Shown: in pieces, positions 43,373 to 52,459 of the stretch
How the letters are laid out: each line of letters opens with the position of its first letter
Numbering within the stretch: position 1 is the first letter of the stretch
Assembly: GCA_964545875.1 (NCBI GenBank)
Contig: CAZJHH010000001.1
Location: 248,001-312,000, forward strand
DNA: 64,000 bases
Direction: 5' to 3'
Source: DAIPKP01 sp964545875
GTDB lineage: Bacteria; Synergistota; Synergistia; Synergistales; Aminiphilaceae
Notes under the pieces: generated by a model
The model's database searches: none
What the model saw: the letters and a program-made list of their open reading frames with translations, nothing else
What the model was told of the DNA's origin: nothing
Translations under genes and position numbers: made by a program

Positions 43373-44708
43373 GGCGCTGGAGCCTCCGGATGAGGGCATA
43401 CCGGGAGAGTCCCAGAAGCTCCGCCGCCCGGGTACGGTTTCCTCCCGCCTTTTCCAGAGCTTCCCGGAGAAGCTGTTTCTCGAAACCCGCCACCCGTTCC
43501 GCAAAGGAGAGCTCTCCCGGAGTGCCCAGGGATCTATTCTTTCGAGGAAGGCTTTCCAGCATTTCCTCGGGAAGATCTCCCAGCCTGAGCTCCTGTCCCG
43601 GAAGGTTTCGAAGAATGAAGAGGCGTTCCACCAGATTCTTGAGCTCCCGCACGTTTCCTCGCCAGGGATAGTTCAAAAAGAGTTCCTCCACGTCCGGGGA
43701 GAGGGCCAGGGGAGTCTTCCCCATTCGGGGAGAGAAGTGCACCGAAAAGTGGTGAAAGAGCTCCAGCACGTCCCGTTCTCGATCCCGGAGAGGAGGCATT
43801 TTCATGGGAAGCATGGCGATGCGGTAGTAGAGATCCTTTCGAAAGGCTCCTTCCCGGACTTTTCCCTCCAGATCTTCCCAGGTGGCGCATATCACCCTAA
43901 GAGAAACCTGTTTCTCTCTGGTGGATCCCAGGGGACGGACGGAGCGGGAATCCAGAAACCGGAGAAGCTTGCTCTGGAGAGGGAGAGGAATGTCTCCGAT
44001 TTCATCCAGAAAGAGGGTTCCTCTCTCGGCGGCCTCCACCAGCCCCTGGCGATCCCGGGAGGCTCCGGTGTAGGCTCCTTTTTTGTGGCCGAAGAGCTCC
44101 GCCTCCAGAAGACTTTCGGGAACCGCCGCACAGTTGAGAGCCACGAACTCTCCGGGGCATTCGGATTGCTGGTGAATCAGCCGGGCCGCCACTTCCTTGC
44201 CGGTGCCGCTCTCTCCCGTAAGGAGGATGGTGGTGTTCTCGAAGGGAGCCACCTTTTCGATGAAGTCGTGCACTCCCCGGGCGGCTTGGGAAGATCCCAG
44301 AAAGACGAGCCGGGTCCGCTCCTTCTGACGGGATACCCGACGGTTGAGATCGATGATCTCCCCCGCCCGGAGGGCCATATTCCGGGCCGCCTCCAGGGGA
44401 AAGGGCTTGTCCAGATAGTTGTAGGCTCCCTCCTTGATGGCCCGTACCGCCAGGGAGGATTCGCCGAAGGCGGTCATCACGATGATCTTGCTCTCCGGAG
44501 CGTGCTGCAGAATGTGAGGAATGCTTTTCAGTCCGTCCCCGTCGGGGAGCCGGATATCCAGAAAGACTATCTGGGGGGTATGTCTTTCCAGAAGTTCCCG
44601 GAGATCCCCCAGAGAAGGGGCTACCCGCACCTCGTGGTGTTCCCGTTCGAAGGCCATGCGCAGCCCCTGGGCGAGGCTCGCCTCGTCCTCCACGATCCAG
44701 ATGTTCAT
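43359..44708 (-). CDS. Sigma-54-dependent response regulator (NtrC family)
   Basis: 449 residues. Receiver 1-115 with phospho-Asp in IVFLDIRLPDGDG and Lys in YLDKPFP. AAA+ domain about 135-365 with Walker A GESGTGKE, sigma-54 contact loop GAYTGA (Tyr variant of GAFTGA), Walker B LFLDEIGD and the second-region R-fingers near FRKDLYYRI. Fis-type helix-turn-helix at the end (NRTRAAELLGLSRYALIRRL). Cognate of the kinase encoded just upstream (ATGA overlap). Confidence 0.95.
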   Translation of the reverse strand: MNIWIVEDEASLAQGLRMAFEREHHEVRVAPSLGDLRELLERHTPQIVFLDIRLPDGDGLKSIPHILQHAPESKIIVMTAFGESSLAVRAIKEGAYNYLDKPFPLEAARNMALRAGEIIDLNRRVSRQKERTRLVFLGSSQAARGVHDFIEKVAPFENTTILLTGESGTGKEVAARLIHQQSECPGEFVALNCAAVPESLLEAELFGHKKGAYTGASRDRQGLVEAAERGTLFLDEIGDIPLPLQSKLLRFLDSRSVRPLGSTREKQVSLRVICATWEDLEGKVREGAFRKDLYYRIAMLPMKMPPLRDRERDVLELFHHFSVHFSPRMGKTPLALSPDVEELFLNYPWRGNVRELKNLVERLFILRNLPGQELRLGDLPEEMLESLPRKNRSLGTPGELSFAERVAGFEKQLLREALEKAGGNRTRAAELLGLSRYALIRRLQRHVME

Positions 44709-45988
44709 GAAGACGTCTCCTTTTCACTGGTCATATCTTCCCGGCAGATGGGAAGAACTACCCGAAAGAGGGTTCCCTCGGCGGAGGATTCCCAGGATAT
44801 GGAGCCTCCGTGGAGATCCGCGATGCGGGCGGCGATGGAAAGCCCCAGGCCAGTGCCCTCCTTATGTCCCGAAACGAAGGGATCGAAGAGCCGGGGAGCG
44901 ATATGATGGGGAACTCCCGGCCCCTGGTCCCGTACCGAAAGAACGCAGTTCTTTTCTTCGAGGGAACTCCCGAGGGTGATGGTTCCTTCGGGAGGGCTCG
45001 CCTGAATGGCGTTCAGCACCAGGTTCAGTAAAAGCTGCTGAAGCTGGGGCATGCTTCCCAGAACCCTGGGAGAGGGAGAGACAAGCTCCCGAACCATCCG
45101 GAGGCGCTTCTTTCGCAGCCGTACCGAGGCGATATTACCGCACCAGGTAAAAAGCTCCTCCAACGCCACCGGGCCGTGGACGCTCTCTCCGGGACGGGCG
45201 AAGGTGAGAAGCTGAGCCACCAGGGTGTTCAGCCGGTCCAGTTCGGTATCCAGGATTTTCAGAGAAGGCCCATTTTCGGTGGAGGCGGATTCTCCCAGAA
45301 GATCCAGGTGTACCCGCATACTCGCCAGGGGATTGCGGATCTCGTGGGAGACCCCTGCCACCATCTGTCCCAGCGCCGCCAGACGTTCCATTCGAAAGAC
45401 CTGATGCTGCACCTGCTGCCAATGCTGAAGCTCCTCCACCATGGTGTTGAAGGCCTTCTGGAGAAGCAGAATTTCCCGGGGGGCCCCCGGCGCCAGGGGG
45501 AGCACGTGCCACTTGCGTTTCGCGATGCGTTCGCAGGCCCGGGCAAGCTGGTGCAGGGGACGGGCGAGAGTGTAGGCGGTGAAAATGGCCACCTCCATGG
45601 CGAGTACCAGGCCGATGACGCTCATCACCAGTACGTGGCGTTGCTGGAAAAGGATCTCCCCCTTCATGCGGGAAGGATGAAAGCGCAGGGTCAGCAGAGT
45701 TCCGTTCCGGGTGGCAAGAGGCACCGCAAGGACTTCCTCCGGAAGCTCCAGGGGTTCTCCCGAGGGGTGCAGATCCCAGAAGGGAAAGGAGCGCCGGAGA
45801 AGCGTGCGAAGAGATTCTTCGGAAATCTGGGAAGATGCCTCTCCGAGAGCCTTCATGCGCCGAACCTCGTTTTCCAGGGTCCAGCGGTACTCTCCGTAAA
45901 ACACCGTGGAGGTGAGAAGGAGAATGAGGAGCAGCGCAAGGGAGGCCACTGCCATCTTGATCCGGAAGGAAATGCTTCTAGGCCGCAT
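44705..45988 (-). CDS. Membrane sensor histidine kinase paired with the NtrC-type regulator
   Basis: 427 residues. TM1 about 11-30, extracytoplasmic region about 31-130, TM2 about 130-155, HAMP about 155-210, HisKA with phospho-His in GVSHEIRNPLASM, ATPase domain with N box LNLVLNAIQASP, G1 RDQGPGVP and G2 GTGLGLSIAA. NtrB/AtoS-like kinase. It overlaps the symporter gene by 11 nt and the regulator gene by 4 nt, so it likely reports on the symporter's solute or activity. Confidence 0.93.
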   Translation of the reverse strand: MRPRSISFRIKMAVASLALLLILLLTSTVFYGEYRWTLENEVRRMKALGEASSQISEESLRTLLRRSFPFWDLHPSGEPLELPEEVLAVPLATRNGTLLTLRFHPSRMKGEILFQQRHVLVMSVIGLVLAMEVAIFTAYTLARPLHQLARACERIAKRKWHVLPLAPGAPREILLLQKAFNTMVEELQHWQQVQHQVFRMERLAALGQMVAGVSHEIRNPLASMRVHLDLLGESASTENGPSLKILDTELDRLNTLVAQLLTFARPGESVHGPVALEELFTWCGNIASVRLRKKRLRMVRELVSPSPRVLGSMPQLQQLLLNLVLNAIQASPPEGTITLGSSLEEKNCVLSVRDQGPGVPHHIAPRLFDPFVSGHKEGTGLGLSIAARIADLHGGSISWESSAEGTLFRVVLPICREDMTSEKETSS

Positions 45989-47381
45989 GAAGAGCCTCCC
46001 TTCGGGCGAGGATTTTCCAGGTTATCCATTCCAGGGCCAGGGCGGGAAAGAGGGCGTACTCCGGAGAAAGGGCGGTGAAAAATACGAGAAAGGTGTGGAG
46101 TCCCAAGGCTCCCAGAAGAGGTAGAAAGAGTTCTCCCCTGCCGCAGGGAAAGTAGAGGGGGAGCAGAAAGCAGAGGGTTACCACCGCCCAGCTGTACCTT
46201 CCCAGGGCGAGGATTCCCGGAAGGGGGAGAAGGCTCAGGGCGAGGGCCACCGTGGCGATAAGGGCCACCATAAGGCGGTTACGGAAGAGAAAACGATCCT
46301 CCCGGAAGGGCTCGTCCCGGGGAATGTTCCGTTCCCCCAGGCCGAGATCGTAGCAGAGGGCGCAGGCCGCCAGAAGAAGCTGAGAGTTGGCGGTGCTGAT
46401 GGCCGCCGCCAGGGCCGCCACCAGCATGAGCATGGCGGGAAGAGGAGGAAGCACGGAGGTGCAGAGCATGACGTACCCCGTCTCGGTATCCACTCCGGGG
46501 GGAGCCGAAAAGAGCAGGGTGCTCCCCAGGCCGAAGAGGGTGAGACAGAGGTAGATCCATCCCACCACGAAAGGCGCCAGGGCCAGCATCTTCCAGGCCG
46601 TACGGGAAGATTTGGCGGAGATGATCCGTATGGCGTACTGAGGGTTGGAAGCCACTCCGAAGGCCCAGGTGAAGAGCATGGCGAAAAGATAGAGAGGCGG
46701 TTCTCCTGAGAAGGGAGAAAGGAGCTCCGGGGAGGATCGCAGAAGTTCCCGGTGAATGTGGAGGGGGGATCCCGCGGAGCCCAGTACCCAGAAGGCGCCC
46801 AGGGTGACCCCCCCGAGAATGATGGCGAGATTCAGGCTGTCGCTCCGCACCACCGAGGGGAGTCCTCCGAAGGTGGTATAGAGCACGAAAAGATACACCA
46901 CCACCGAGGCCAGAGTGATCCGGATGGAGAGAAGATGCGCCACGATGGTGCCGAAGGCCCGGAACTGGATCACGATGTAGAGAGTGTAGGCCATCACCAG
47001 GGTTATGGCGGCCACCTTCCGGAGCCGTTCGTCTCCGTAGGTTTGGGAAAGCCACTCCGGAAGGGAGAGCACCCGGAGGGACCGGAGCTTTCGCACCGCA
47101 AAGGGCAGAAAGATAAGCCCCAGGAGCCAGCCGTAGACGGAGCCAGTAAAGGCGGCGTAGCCTCCGAAGGAAAGCCAGAAGGTGAATCCCGTAATGGAGG
47201 CGGCGCTCATCCAGGTGGCGCAGAAGGTGGCCAGGGATGGCCAGAGGCCGATTTTTCGACGGTCCAGATAGAAGGAATAACGATCCTCGGTCCAGGGAAA
47301 GGCCTGGGCCGCCAGAAAGATGAGAAAAAGGGCGTACAGGAGGAACGCCGAAAGTTGGTAGAGCAGGAGGGTAAGTCTCAT
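45978..47381 (-). CDS. Sodium:solute symporter family protein
   Basis: 467 residues with about 13 hydrophobic helices. SSS family features: ATWMSAASITGFTFW in helix 2, SLPEWLSQTYGDERLRK loop, FTWAFGVASNPQYAIR and AALAAAISTANSQLLLAACAL (the Na-site helix). Substrate unknown. Its ATG overlaps the stop of a 34-codon membrane ORF, and it is followed by a kinase-regulator-rpoN set. CbrA of Pseudomonas has an SSS domain fused to a kinase; here the same parts are separate genes. Confidence 0.9.
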   Translation of the reverse strand: MRLTLLLYQLSAFLLYALFLIFLAAQAFPWTEDRYSFYLDRRKIGLWPSLATFCATWMSAASITGFTFWLSFGGYAAFTGSVYGWLLGLIFLPFAVRKLRSLRVLSLPEWLSQTYGDERLRKVAAITLVMAYTLYIVIQFRAFGTIVAHLLSIRITLASVVVYLFVLYTTFGGLPSVVRSDSLNLAIILGGVTLGAFWVLGSAGSPLHIHRELLRSSPELLSPFSGEPPLYLFAMLFTWAFGVASNPQYAIRIISAKSSRTAWKMLALAPFVVGWIYLCLTLFGLGSTLLFSAPPGVDTETGYVMLCTSVLPPLPAMLMLVAALAAAISTANSQLLLAACALCYDLGLGERNIPRDEPFREDRFLFRNRLMVALIATVALALSLLPLPGILALGRYSWAVVTLCFLLPLYFPCGRGELFLPLLGALGLHTFLVFFTALSPEYALFPALALEWITWKILARREALHAA

Positions 47382-47482
47382 GGACGGGGTTTCCTCAGGA
47401 AACAGCGGTACACCATGACCCCCGGAAGAATCAGAAGGAGCAGAAAAAGCGCCCAGATGAGAAGGGGAGAGAAAAGGTTCAT
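47378..47482 (-). CDS. 34-residue single-helix membrane protein coupled to the symporter
   Basis: Not in a standard long-ORF list. ATG at 47482 has GGAGG 9 nt upstream and the stop overlaps the symporter ATG (ATGA). The product begins MNLFSPLLIW, has one hydrophobic helix (about 4-25) and ends with a positively charged tail (RCFLRKPRP), giving a N-out/C-in or hairpin-free single-pass topology. Short accessory proteins encoded right before SSS transporters are known as small symporter subunits; this fits by position, size and charge. It starts 5 nt after the tsaE stop. Confidence 0.7.
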   Translation of the reverse strand: MNLFSPLLIWALFLLLLILPGVMVYRCFLRKPRP

Positions 47483-47486
47483 TCTC

Positions 47487-47984
47487 CTAAGCCTCCCATC
47501 TCCGGAAAAGCCTTTCCAGAATCTTTCCGGCCCGGTCTCCCCGGGAGGATGCCTCTATCCGGCGAAGAGGTTCGGAGGTTTCTCCGGAAGAATCTGCGGT
47601 AAAGCGGAAGATCCAGAGATCCTCCTCGGGAGGATGCCGCCATCGTTCTCCCCACTCCACCAGAAGCACCCATCCCCGAAGGGGGTACTCTTCCAGCCCC
47701 AGCTCATGGGCTCCTCCCTCCTCGTCCAGGCGGTAGAGATCCCCGTGAGCCAGAGGAGGATTCGTGTCGTACTCGTTGACGAGAATGAACGAGGGGCTTC
47801 GAACTTCCTCGGTTCCCAGGGCCTTACCCAGGGCTCGGACGAACTCGGTTTTTCCCGTTCCCAGGTTGCCCAGAAGAAGCACCGTCAGTCCCGGATAGAT
47901 TTCCTGGGAGGCAAGATCTCCCAGGCGACGGGTCTCTTCCATGCGGGTGATGTCAAAAAGATAGGGTTTCGTTCCATGGCCCAT
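47487..47984 (-). CDS. tsaE: tRNA threonylcarbamoyladenosine biosynthesis ATPase TsaE
   Basis: 165 residues from ATG 47984. P-loop LGNLGTGKTEFVRAL, SPSFILVNEY and HGDLYRL are the TsaE (YjeE) hallmarks, and WGERWRHPPEEDL follows the conserved VLLVEWGE. It assists TsaB/TsaD in making t6A37 in tRNA. The usual tsaB neighbour is absent from the window. It follows the nnr gene by 59 nt; the small symporter ORF starts 5 nt after it. Confidence 0.92.
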   Translation of the reverse strand: MGHGTKPYLFDITRMEETRRLGDLASQEIYPGLTVLLLGNLGTGKTEFVRALGKALGTEEVRSPSFILVNEYDTNPPLAHGDLYRLDEEGGAHELGLEEYPLRGWVLLVEWGERWRHPPEEDLWIFRFTADSSGETSEPLRRIEASSRGDRAGKILERLFRRWEA

Positions 47985-48043
47985 GAGGGGATGTTCATCC
48001 TTTCGTATGCCGCACGCTGTTTCCTGTGCAGCAAAATAATTCG

Positions 48044-49576
48044 CTACTCTGAAACGATGCTTCGAAGTACCTCGGGAACCGCCGAGGCGATTTCCGAGGC
48101 CAGGACTCCCTCGCCTCCGGCGGTCTTTTCCATAATTCGTCCCGCCATGCCGTGTATCCAGGCTCCCGAGGCGGCGGCTTTCGAAGGGGAGAGACCGCTT
48201 CCCAGAAGATTGCCGATGATGCCGCTCAGCACGTCCCCCGAGCCCGGCACCGCCAGGGCGGGGGATCCCGAAGCGGTGAGGAAGGGAAAGGTTCCGTCGG
48301 AAATCACCGTGGTGGCCCCCTTGAGGAGCACCGTGCCCCACCTCTTTGCCAGAATTTCCGCAGCCTCCAGCCGATTTTGCCGCACCTCTTCGGAGGAGAT
48401 ACCGAGAAGTCTTGCGGCCTCTCCCTCGTGAGGGGTGAGCAGGGCATTTTCCCGCCGGGGGAGATCTTCTCCCCGGCATGCCAGGGCATAGAGGGCGTCT
48501 GCGTCGAGGAGAAGAGGTTTTTCCCACTCCTTCCAGAGCATTCTCAGGGCTTCCAGGCTCTCTTCGGAGCGTCCCATGCCCGGCCCCGCCACGAGGCAGG
48601 AGGCCCGATCCTTCCAGCGATCCAGAAGAGGGGCGATGTTTTCGGGAGAGAGACTTTCCCCTTCGAGAGGTTCCAGCACCGCCTCGGGGAGAAGGGAACC
48701 GCAGGAGGAGGCCAGATCTCCGGGAACTCCCAGTGCCACCACTCCCGCGCCGCTTTTGAGGGCTCCCAGGGCGGCCAGGGCGGGAGCTCCCCGGTAGAAG
48801 GGGCAGCCTCCGAGAATCAGCAGGGTGCTCCGGTCTCCCTTATGCATGGAGGGAGACCGCCGGGGAAAGACTCTTCGGGTATCCTCGCCGAGCCAGCAGG
48901 CTGCGGCGGGGGTTCCGAGAACCTTTCGGGGAGGAACGCCGATGGGCACCGTAAGAATCTCTCCGGCGTACTCCGCTCCGGGAAGCACGAAAAGCCCCGT
49001 TTTGGGGGCAAGAAAGGTGAAGGTCCGGGCGGCCCTCACCGGAGGGCCCAGAAGAGCCCCCGAATCGGGATGAATGCCGCTGGGGATGTCCAGAGCCGCC
49101 AGAGGAACCGAGGAGAGGGAGACAAGCTCCTCCAGAAGCCGCAGCACCTCTCCCCGGGGGGCTCCGCTGGTTCCCGTGCCGAGAAGGGCATCCACAAGAA
49201 GATCCTGGTGCTCCATGAATCTTCGGAGTTCCCGGTTCTCCATGGATGAAGATTCCCGGCAGGGAATATCCAGACTCCGGAGAATCCTAAGATTGCGTGC
49301 CGCATCTCCCCGGTAGCTTTCGGGGGAAGACGTAAGCACCACCTCGGGAGAACGGCCTTCTTCAAGGAGATGCCGGGCTGCTACGAAGCCGTCTCCTCCG
49401 TTATTTCCGGGGCCGCAGAGAATGCCGATTCTCAGGGCCCTGGGAAAGGTCTGGCAGATTCCCCGGGCCGCTCCGGCTCCGGCGTTTTCCATGAGTACCT
49501 CTCCGGAGAGTCCGTACTCCTCCAGAGCTCTGCGATCCCCCGAGCGCACTTCTTGAGCGTGGTAGAGCAAAAGCAT
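48044..49576 (-). CDS. Bifunctional NAD(P)H-hydrate epimerase / ADP-dependent NAD(P)H-hydrate dehydratase
   Basis: 510 residues. The N-terminal about 210 residues are the YjeF_N epimerase (LCGPGNNGGDGFVAARHL, DALLGTGTSG, DIPSGIHPDSG). The rest is the dehydratase (LLILGGCPFYRGAPALAALGALKSGAG, LVAGPGMG, LTPHEGEAARLLG and AVPGSGDVLSGIIG). It repairs damaged NADH/NADPH hydrates. Adjacent nnr-tsaE is a common arrangement. GGGGG ribosome site 8 nt upstream of the ATG. Confidence 0.95.
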   Translation of the reverse strand: MLLLYHAQEVRSGDRRALEEYGLSGEVLMENAGAGAARGICQTFPRALRIGILCGPGNNGGDGFVAARHLLEEGRSPEVVLTSSPESYRGDAARNLRILRSLDIPCRESSSMENRELRRFMEHQDLLVDALLGTGTSGAPRGEVLRLLEELVSLSSVPLAALDIPSGIHPDSGALLGPPVRAARTFTFLAPKTGLFVLPGAEYAGEILTVPIGVPPRKVLGTPAAACWLGEDTRRVFPRRSPSMHKGDRSTLLILGGCPFYRGAPALAALGALKSGAGVVALGVPGDLASSCGSLLPEAVLEPLEGESLSPENIAPLLDRWKDRASCLVAGPGMGRSEESLEALRMLWKEWEKPLLLDADALYALACRGEDLPRRENALLTPHEGEAARLLGISSEEVRQNRLEAAEILAKRWGTVLLKGATTVISDGTFPFLTASGSPALAVPGSGDVLSGIIGNLLGSGLSPSKAAASGAWIHGMAGRIMEKTAGGEGVLASEIASAVPEVLRSIVSE

Positions 49577-49688
49577 GGGAAAATCCCCCCTTCGTCATCT
49601 TTCGTGGAGAGGCGGTGCCGGTGGTTTCCTCCGGTCCAAAGGGGGGTTTTTCCGGGGGCGCATCCGCACATGTACCTGAGACTCTCCT

Positions 49689-50585
49689 CTAGGAGTTGCG
49701 CCTCCATAGAAGTTCCCCGTCTTTTTCCGTGATTTCCAGAGCCCCCTCCTCCAGAAGATAGGTAATGCAGGCGGAAACCGTACTGTTTCCCAATACGTAC
49801 TGGGAAGGATTCATTTTCAGACCGTATCGCCGGAAGAGCGACGCGGTAAGGCTATCCCGGCTTTTCGGCTCCTCACAGAGGGCGCACACGTCTTCCGTCA
49901 GGGCAAGAAGGGCCTCGCGATTGATCTCGATGAGAGCGGTTATGTTCCTGGTGGGTTCCGCATGGCAGGGAACGAAGAAGGCCGCTTCCTCCTGCTTCAG
50001 TTCCTCCAGAGTTTCCAGCCACTCCCGAATGTTCAGGGCGAAGAGAAGCCGGTATTTTTCGATGATTTCCCGGGAGAAGAGGCTGTCCCCGAGGTAGAGC
50101 ACCTCGTCGGGGGTTCGGAATCCCACCATCTCCAGAGCGTGCCCCTTGAGAGGCCGGGAGACGAGTCCCGTGTTTCCCACGGTTCCCCGGGAGGGAACTC
50201 GGAGGCTTACCTGAGAAGGTTCCGCCAGGAGAAATTTGTTTCGCAGCTCCTTGAAGGGAGCCGCTCCCCAAAGAAAGGTGGGTTCCATGCAGGGATTCTC
50301 GATAAAGGGAATCTCCCCGAGGGGGGCCCCGATGGAACAGGCCGTTTTTTTCTGAAGATAGGCGTTTCCTCCGATGTGATCCGCATGAGAGTGGGTATTC
50401 AGAAGCATGGCGAGGGTGCGCCCCTCCTCTTCCAGCAGCCGATAGATCTTCCTTCCCGAGGTTTCGTCGTTGCCGCTGTCAAGAAGAATCGAGGCGGAAG
50501 GGGGGCCGTAGAGTCCGAGGTTTACCGCTCCGGGAATGTAGTAGCTCTCTCCCCGGATGTGCAGAAGTTCCAATTTCGGGGCCAT
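49689..50585 (-). CDS. MBL-fold metallo-hydrolase
   Basis: 298 residues. Zinc motif HSHADHIGGN near residue 62-72, then further His/Asp ligands in RPLKGHALEMVGF and LYLGDSLF, and PCHAEP. Resembles glyoxalase-II/lactonase-like hydrolases with a C-terminal helical winged part (about 230-298, YGLKMNPSQYVLGNSTVSACITYLLEEGALEI). Substrate unknown. First gene of the minus-strand series, 112 nt before nnr, with a TATAAT -10 upstream. Confidence 0.8.
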   Translation of the reverse strand: MAPKLELLHIRGESYYIPGAVNLGLYGPPSASILLDSGNDETSGRKIYRLLEEEGRTLAMLLNTHSHADHIGGNAYLQKKTACSIGAPLGEIPFIENPCMEPTFLWGAAPFKELRNKFLLAEPSQVSLRVPSRGTVGNTGLVSRPLKGHALEMVGFRTPDEVLYLGDSLFSREIIEKYRLLFALNIREWLETLEELKQEEAAFFVPCHAEPTRNITALIEINREALLALTEDVCALCEEPKSRDSLTASLFRRYGLKMNPSQYVLGNSTVSACITYLLEEGALEITEKDGELLWRRNS

Positions 50586-50658
50586 GGAATGCTCCTTTCC
50601 TGAAAAGCCTCTTCTTCCGGCGCACGGTTCGGGAGAGAGGGCGAGGTTTCTTCTCGAT

Positions 50659-50664
50659 ATTATA
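50659..50664 (-). promoter_or_regulatory. -10 element for the MBL hydrolase gene
   Basis: Perfect TATAAT on the minus strand, about 75 nt before the start codon; no good -35 is present at 16-18 nt. The divergent MocR gene has its own -10 (TATACT) at 50775-50780. Confidence 0.4.
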
Positions 50665-50774
50665 CATGGGATTTCTCAAAAGATTGGAGGAGAGGAGGAT
50701 TCTCTTTACTCCGCCTTTCATTGGATGAGATAAGAGGGGTCCAATTGGTTCTCGCAAAAAAAGCCCGAGAAAGG

Positions 50775-50780
50775 TATACT
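50775..50780 (+). promoter_or_regulatory. -10 element for the MocR-type regulator gene
   Basis: TATACT at 50775-50780 about 90 nt before the start codon. A TCGCAA -35 at a 17-nt spacing is weak. Confidence 0.4.
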
Positions 50781-50866
50781 GTGTGGCATTTTCTGGAAAA
50801 GATGTTTTTTATCGAAGAATTGGAATAGTTTGTGCGGTTTTCGTCTTTTGTGAAAGGAGCCAGCCC

Positions 50867-52384
50867 ATGCGGATTTCTCTTCGCCGGGATCACCCGGTGC
50901 CTCTCTATCTTCAGATCAAGGCGGCCATTCGGGAGAAAATTCTTTCCGGAGAGCTGCCTCCCTACTACCGCCTGCCTCCGGATCGACATCTTGCGGAGAA
51001 TCTGGGAGTCAATCGAAGCACCGTGGTGAACGCCTATCGAGAACTCAAGGCGGAGGGTCTGGTGGAGAGCCACGTGGGTCGGGGAACCACGGTGTGCGAA
51101 ATGGAATATGACGAGGACGAAGCCTGGAGACACTCGATAATGCCCCTTCACTGGGAGAGATATCTCCGGCTGGGCGAAGGGGAGCGGGGACGGGAAATCA
51201 CCCGGTTTTTCCGGAACGTGCGCCAGGAGAGAGAGGTTATCGATTTTTCCACCTGTTACATGCCGGAGTTTTTCGAGAATCCCCGGCTTCATGCCTATAT
51301 GGGAACGTCCTTTTTCTCGGGAATGCGCCAGGAATATTATGCCCATCCCTGTGTGGAGGGGCTTCGTTCTCTCCGGGAAGCGGTTTCGGAGTATCAGAAA
51401 TCCCGGGGCATTCATGCAGGCTACGACGAAATACTTATCACCTCCGGATCCCAGCAGGCCATCGACATGATGGCCAAGACTTTCGTAGGCCCCGGAGACA
51501 TGGTGGTGGTGGAGGATCCCACCTACGTTATCGCCCGCCAAACCTTTGCCGCCCAGGGTGCCCGCATTCTCGGCATTCCCGTGGAGGGGGAGGGCATGCG
51601 TCTGGACATCCTGGAGGGGGTGCTCAAGCGCTACGCTCCCAAGCTGATCTATACGGTACCCACCTTTCACAACCCTACGGGGAGCTGCATGAGCCGGGGA
51701 TCCCGAAGGCGTCTTCTGGATCTCGCCTATCGCTATCAGGTGCCGGTGCTGGAGGACGATCCCTTCTACGATCTCCGTTTCGAGGGAGAACCGGTGCTTC
51801 CTCTCAAGGCCATGGACCATATGGAACATGTCATCTACGTGAGTTCTCTGGCGAAATCCGTGGCTCCGGGGCTGCGCATCGGCTGGATCTGCGCTCCCCA
51901 CGCCATTATGGACCGGCTCATCCACGCCAAAAAGATTTCGGATCTCGCCTGCAGCGGGGTGGTGCAGAAAATGATGGATCTTCTTCTTCGGGAAGGCGTG
52001 TACCGGGAGCTGCTGGAGCAGATACGGAGCAAGCTCCGTATCCGCAGGGATCTGCTTGTGCGATGTCTGCAAGAGTCCGGTTCGGATCTTCTGGAGTTTG
52101 TCCCTCCTCAGGGAGGATTCGACCTTTGGTGCTCTTTTTCAGGGGAGGTTCATGCCACCAAGCTGCTGCACCGGGTGGCGGAAAAGGGCGTTCTCTTCAC
52201 TCCGGGAGAGTATTTCACTCTGGAAAATCGGATGCTTTCCTGTGCCCGGTTCAGTTTTTCCGGGCCTCGGGAGGAGGATATTCCCAGGGGAGTGGACATT
52301 CTTCTTCAGGCTCTCCGGCGCTGTTCCCGGGATTGCGCCTTCCATCCCAGGAAAGAACGGGAAGAGACCCGCCCCATCGTGTAG
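50867..52384 (+). CDS. MocR/PdxR-type regulator (GntR HTH + aminotransferase-like domain)
   Basis: 505 residues from ATG 50867 (GGAG 7 nt upstream). N-terminal GntR winged helix (PLYLQIKAAIREKILSGELPPYYRLPPDRHLAENLGVNRSTVVNAYREL). Class I aminotransferase fold from about 110 with TVPTFHNPTGSCMS, LEDDPFYDLRF and the PLP Lys in SSLAKSVAPGLRIGW. MocR regulators sense PLP or amino-acid adducts. The adjacent MFS gene, 75 nt downstream on the same strand, is the likely target. Confidence 0.92.
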   Translation: MRISLRRDHPVPLYLQIKAAIREKILSGELPPYYRLPPDRHLAENLGVNRSTVVNAYRELKAEGLVESHVGRGTTVCEMEYDEDEAWRHSIMPLHWERYLRLGEGERGREITRFFRNVRQEREVIDFSTCYMPEFFENPRLHAYMGTSFFSGMRQEYYAHPCVEGLRSLREAVSEYQKSRGIHAGYDEILITSGSQQAIDMMAKTFVGPGDMVVVEDPTYVIARQTFAAQGARILGIPVEGEGMRLDILEGVLKRYAPKLIYTVPTFHNPTGSCMSRGSRRRLLDLAYRYQVPVLEDDPFYDLRFEGEPVLPLKAMDHMEHVIYVSSLAKSVAPGLRIGWICAPHAIMDRLIHAKKISDLACSGVVQKMMDLLLREGVYRELLEQIRSKLRIRRDLLVRCLQESGSDLLEFVPPQGGFDLWCSFSGEVHATKLLHRVAEKGVLFTPGEYFTLENRMLSCARFSFSGPREEDIPRGVDILLQALRRCSRDCAFHPRKEREETRPIV

Positions 52385-52459
52385 ATGTGGCAATTTCCGC
52401 CTCTTTCCGAAAGGGGCGGATGCCTTGAACGTGAAGGATAAAGGAGCTGGTGCCGAATT

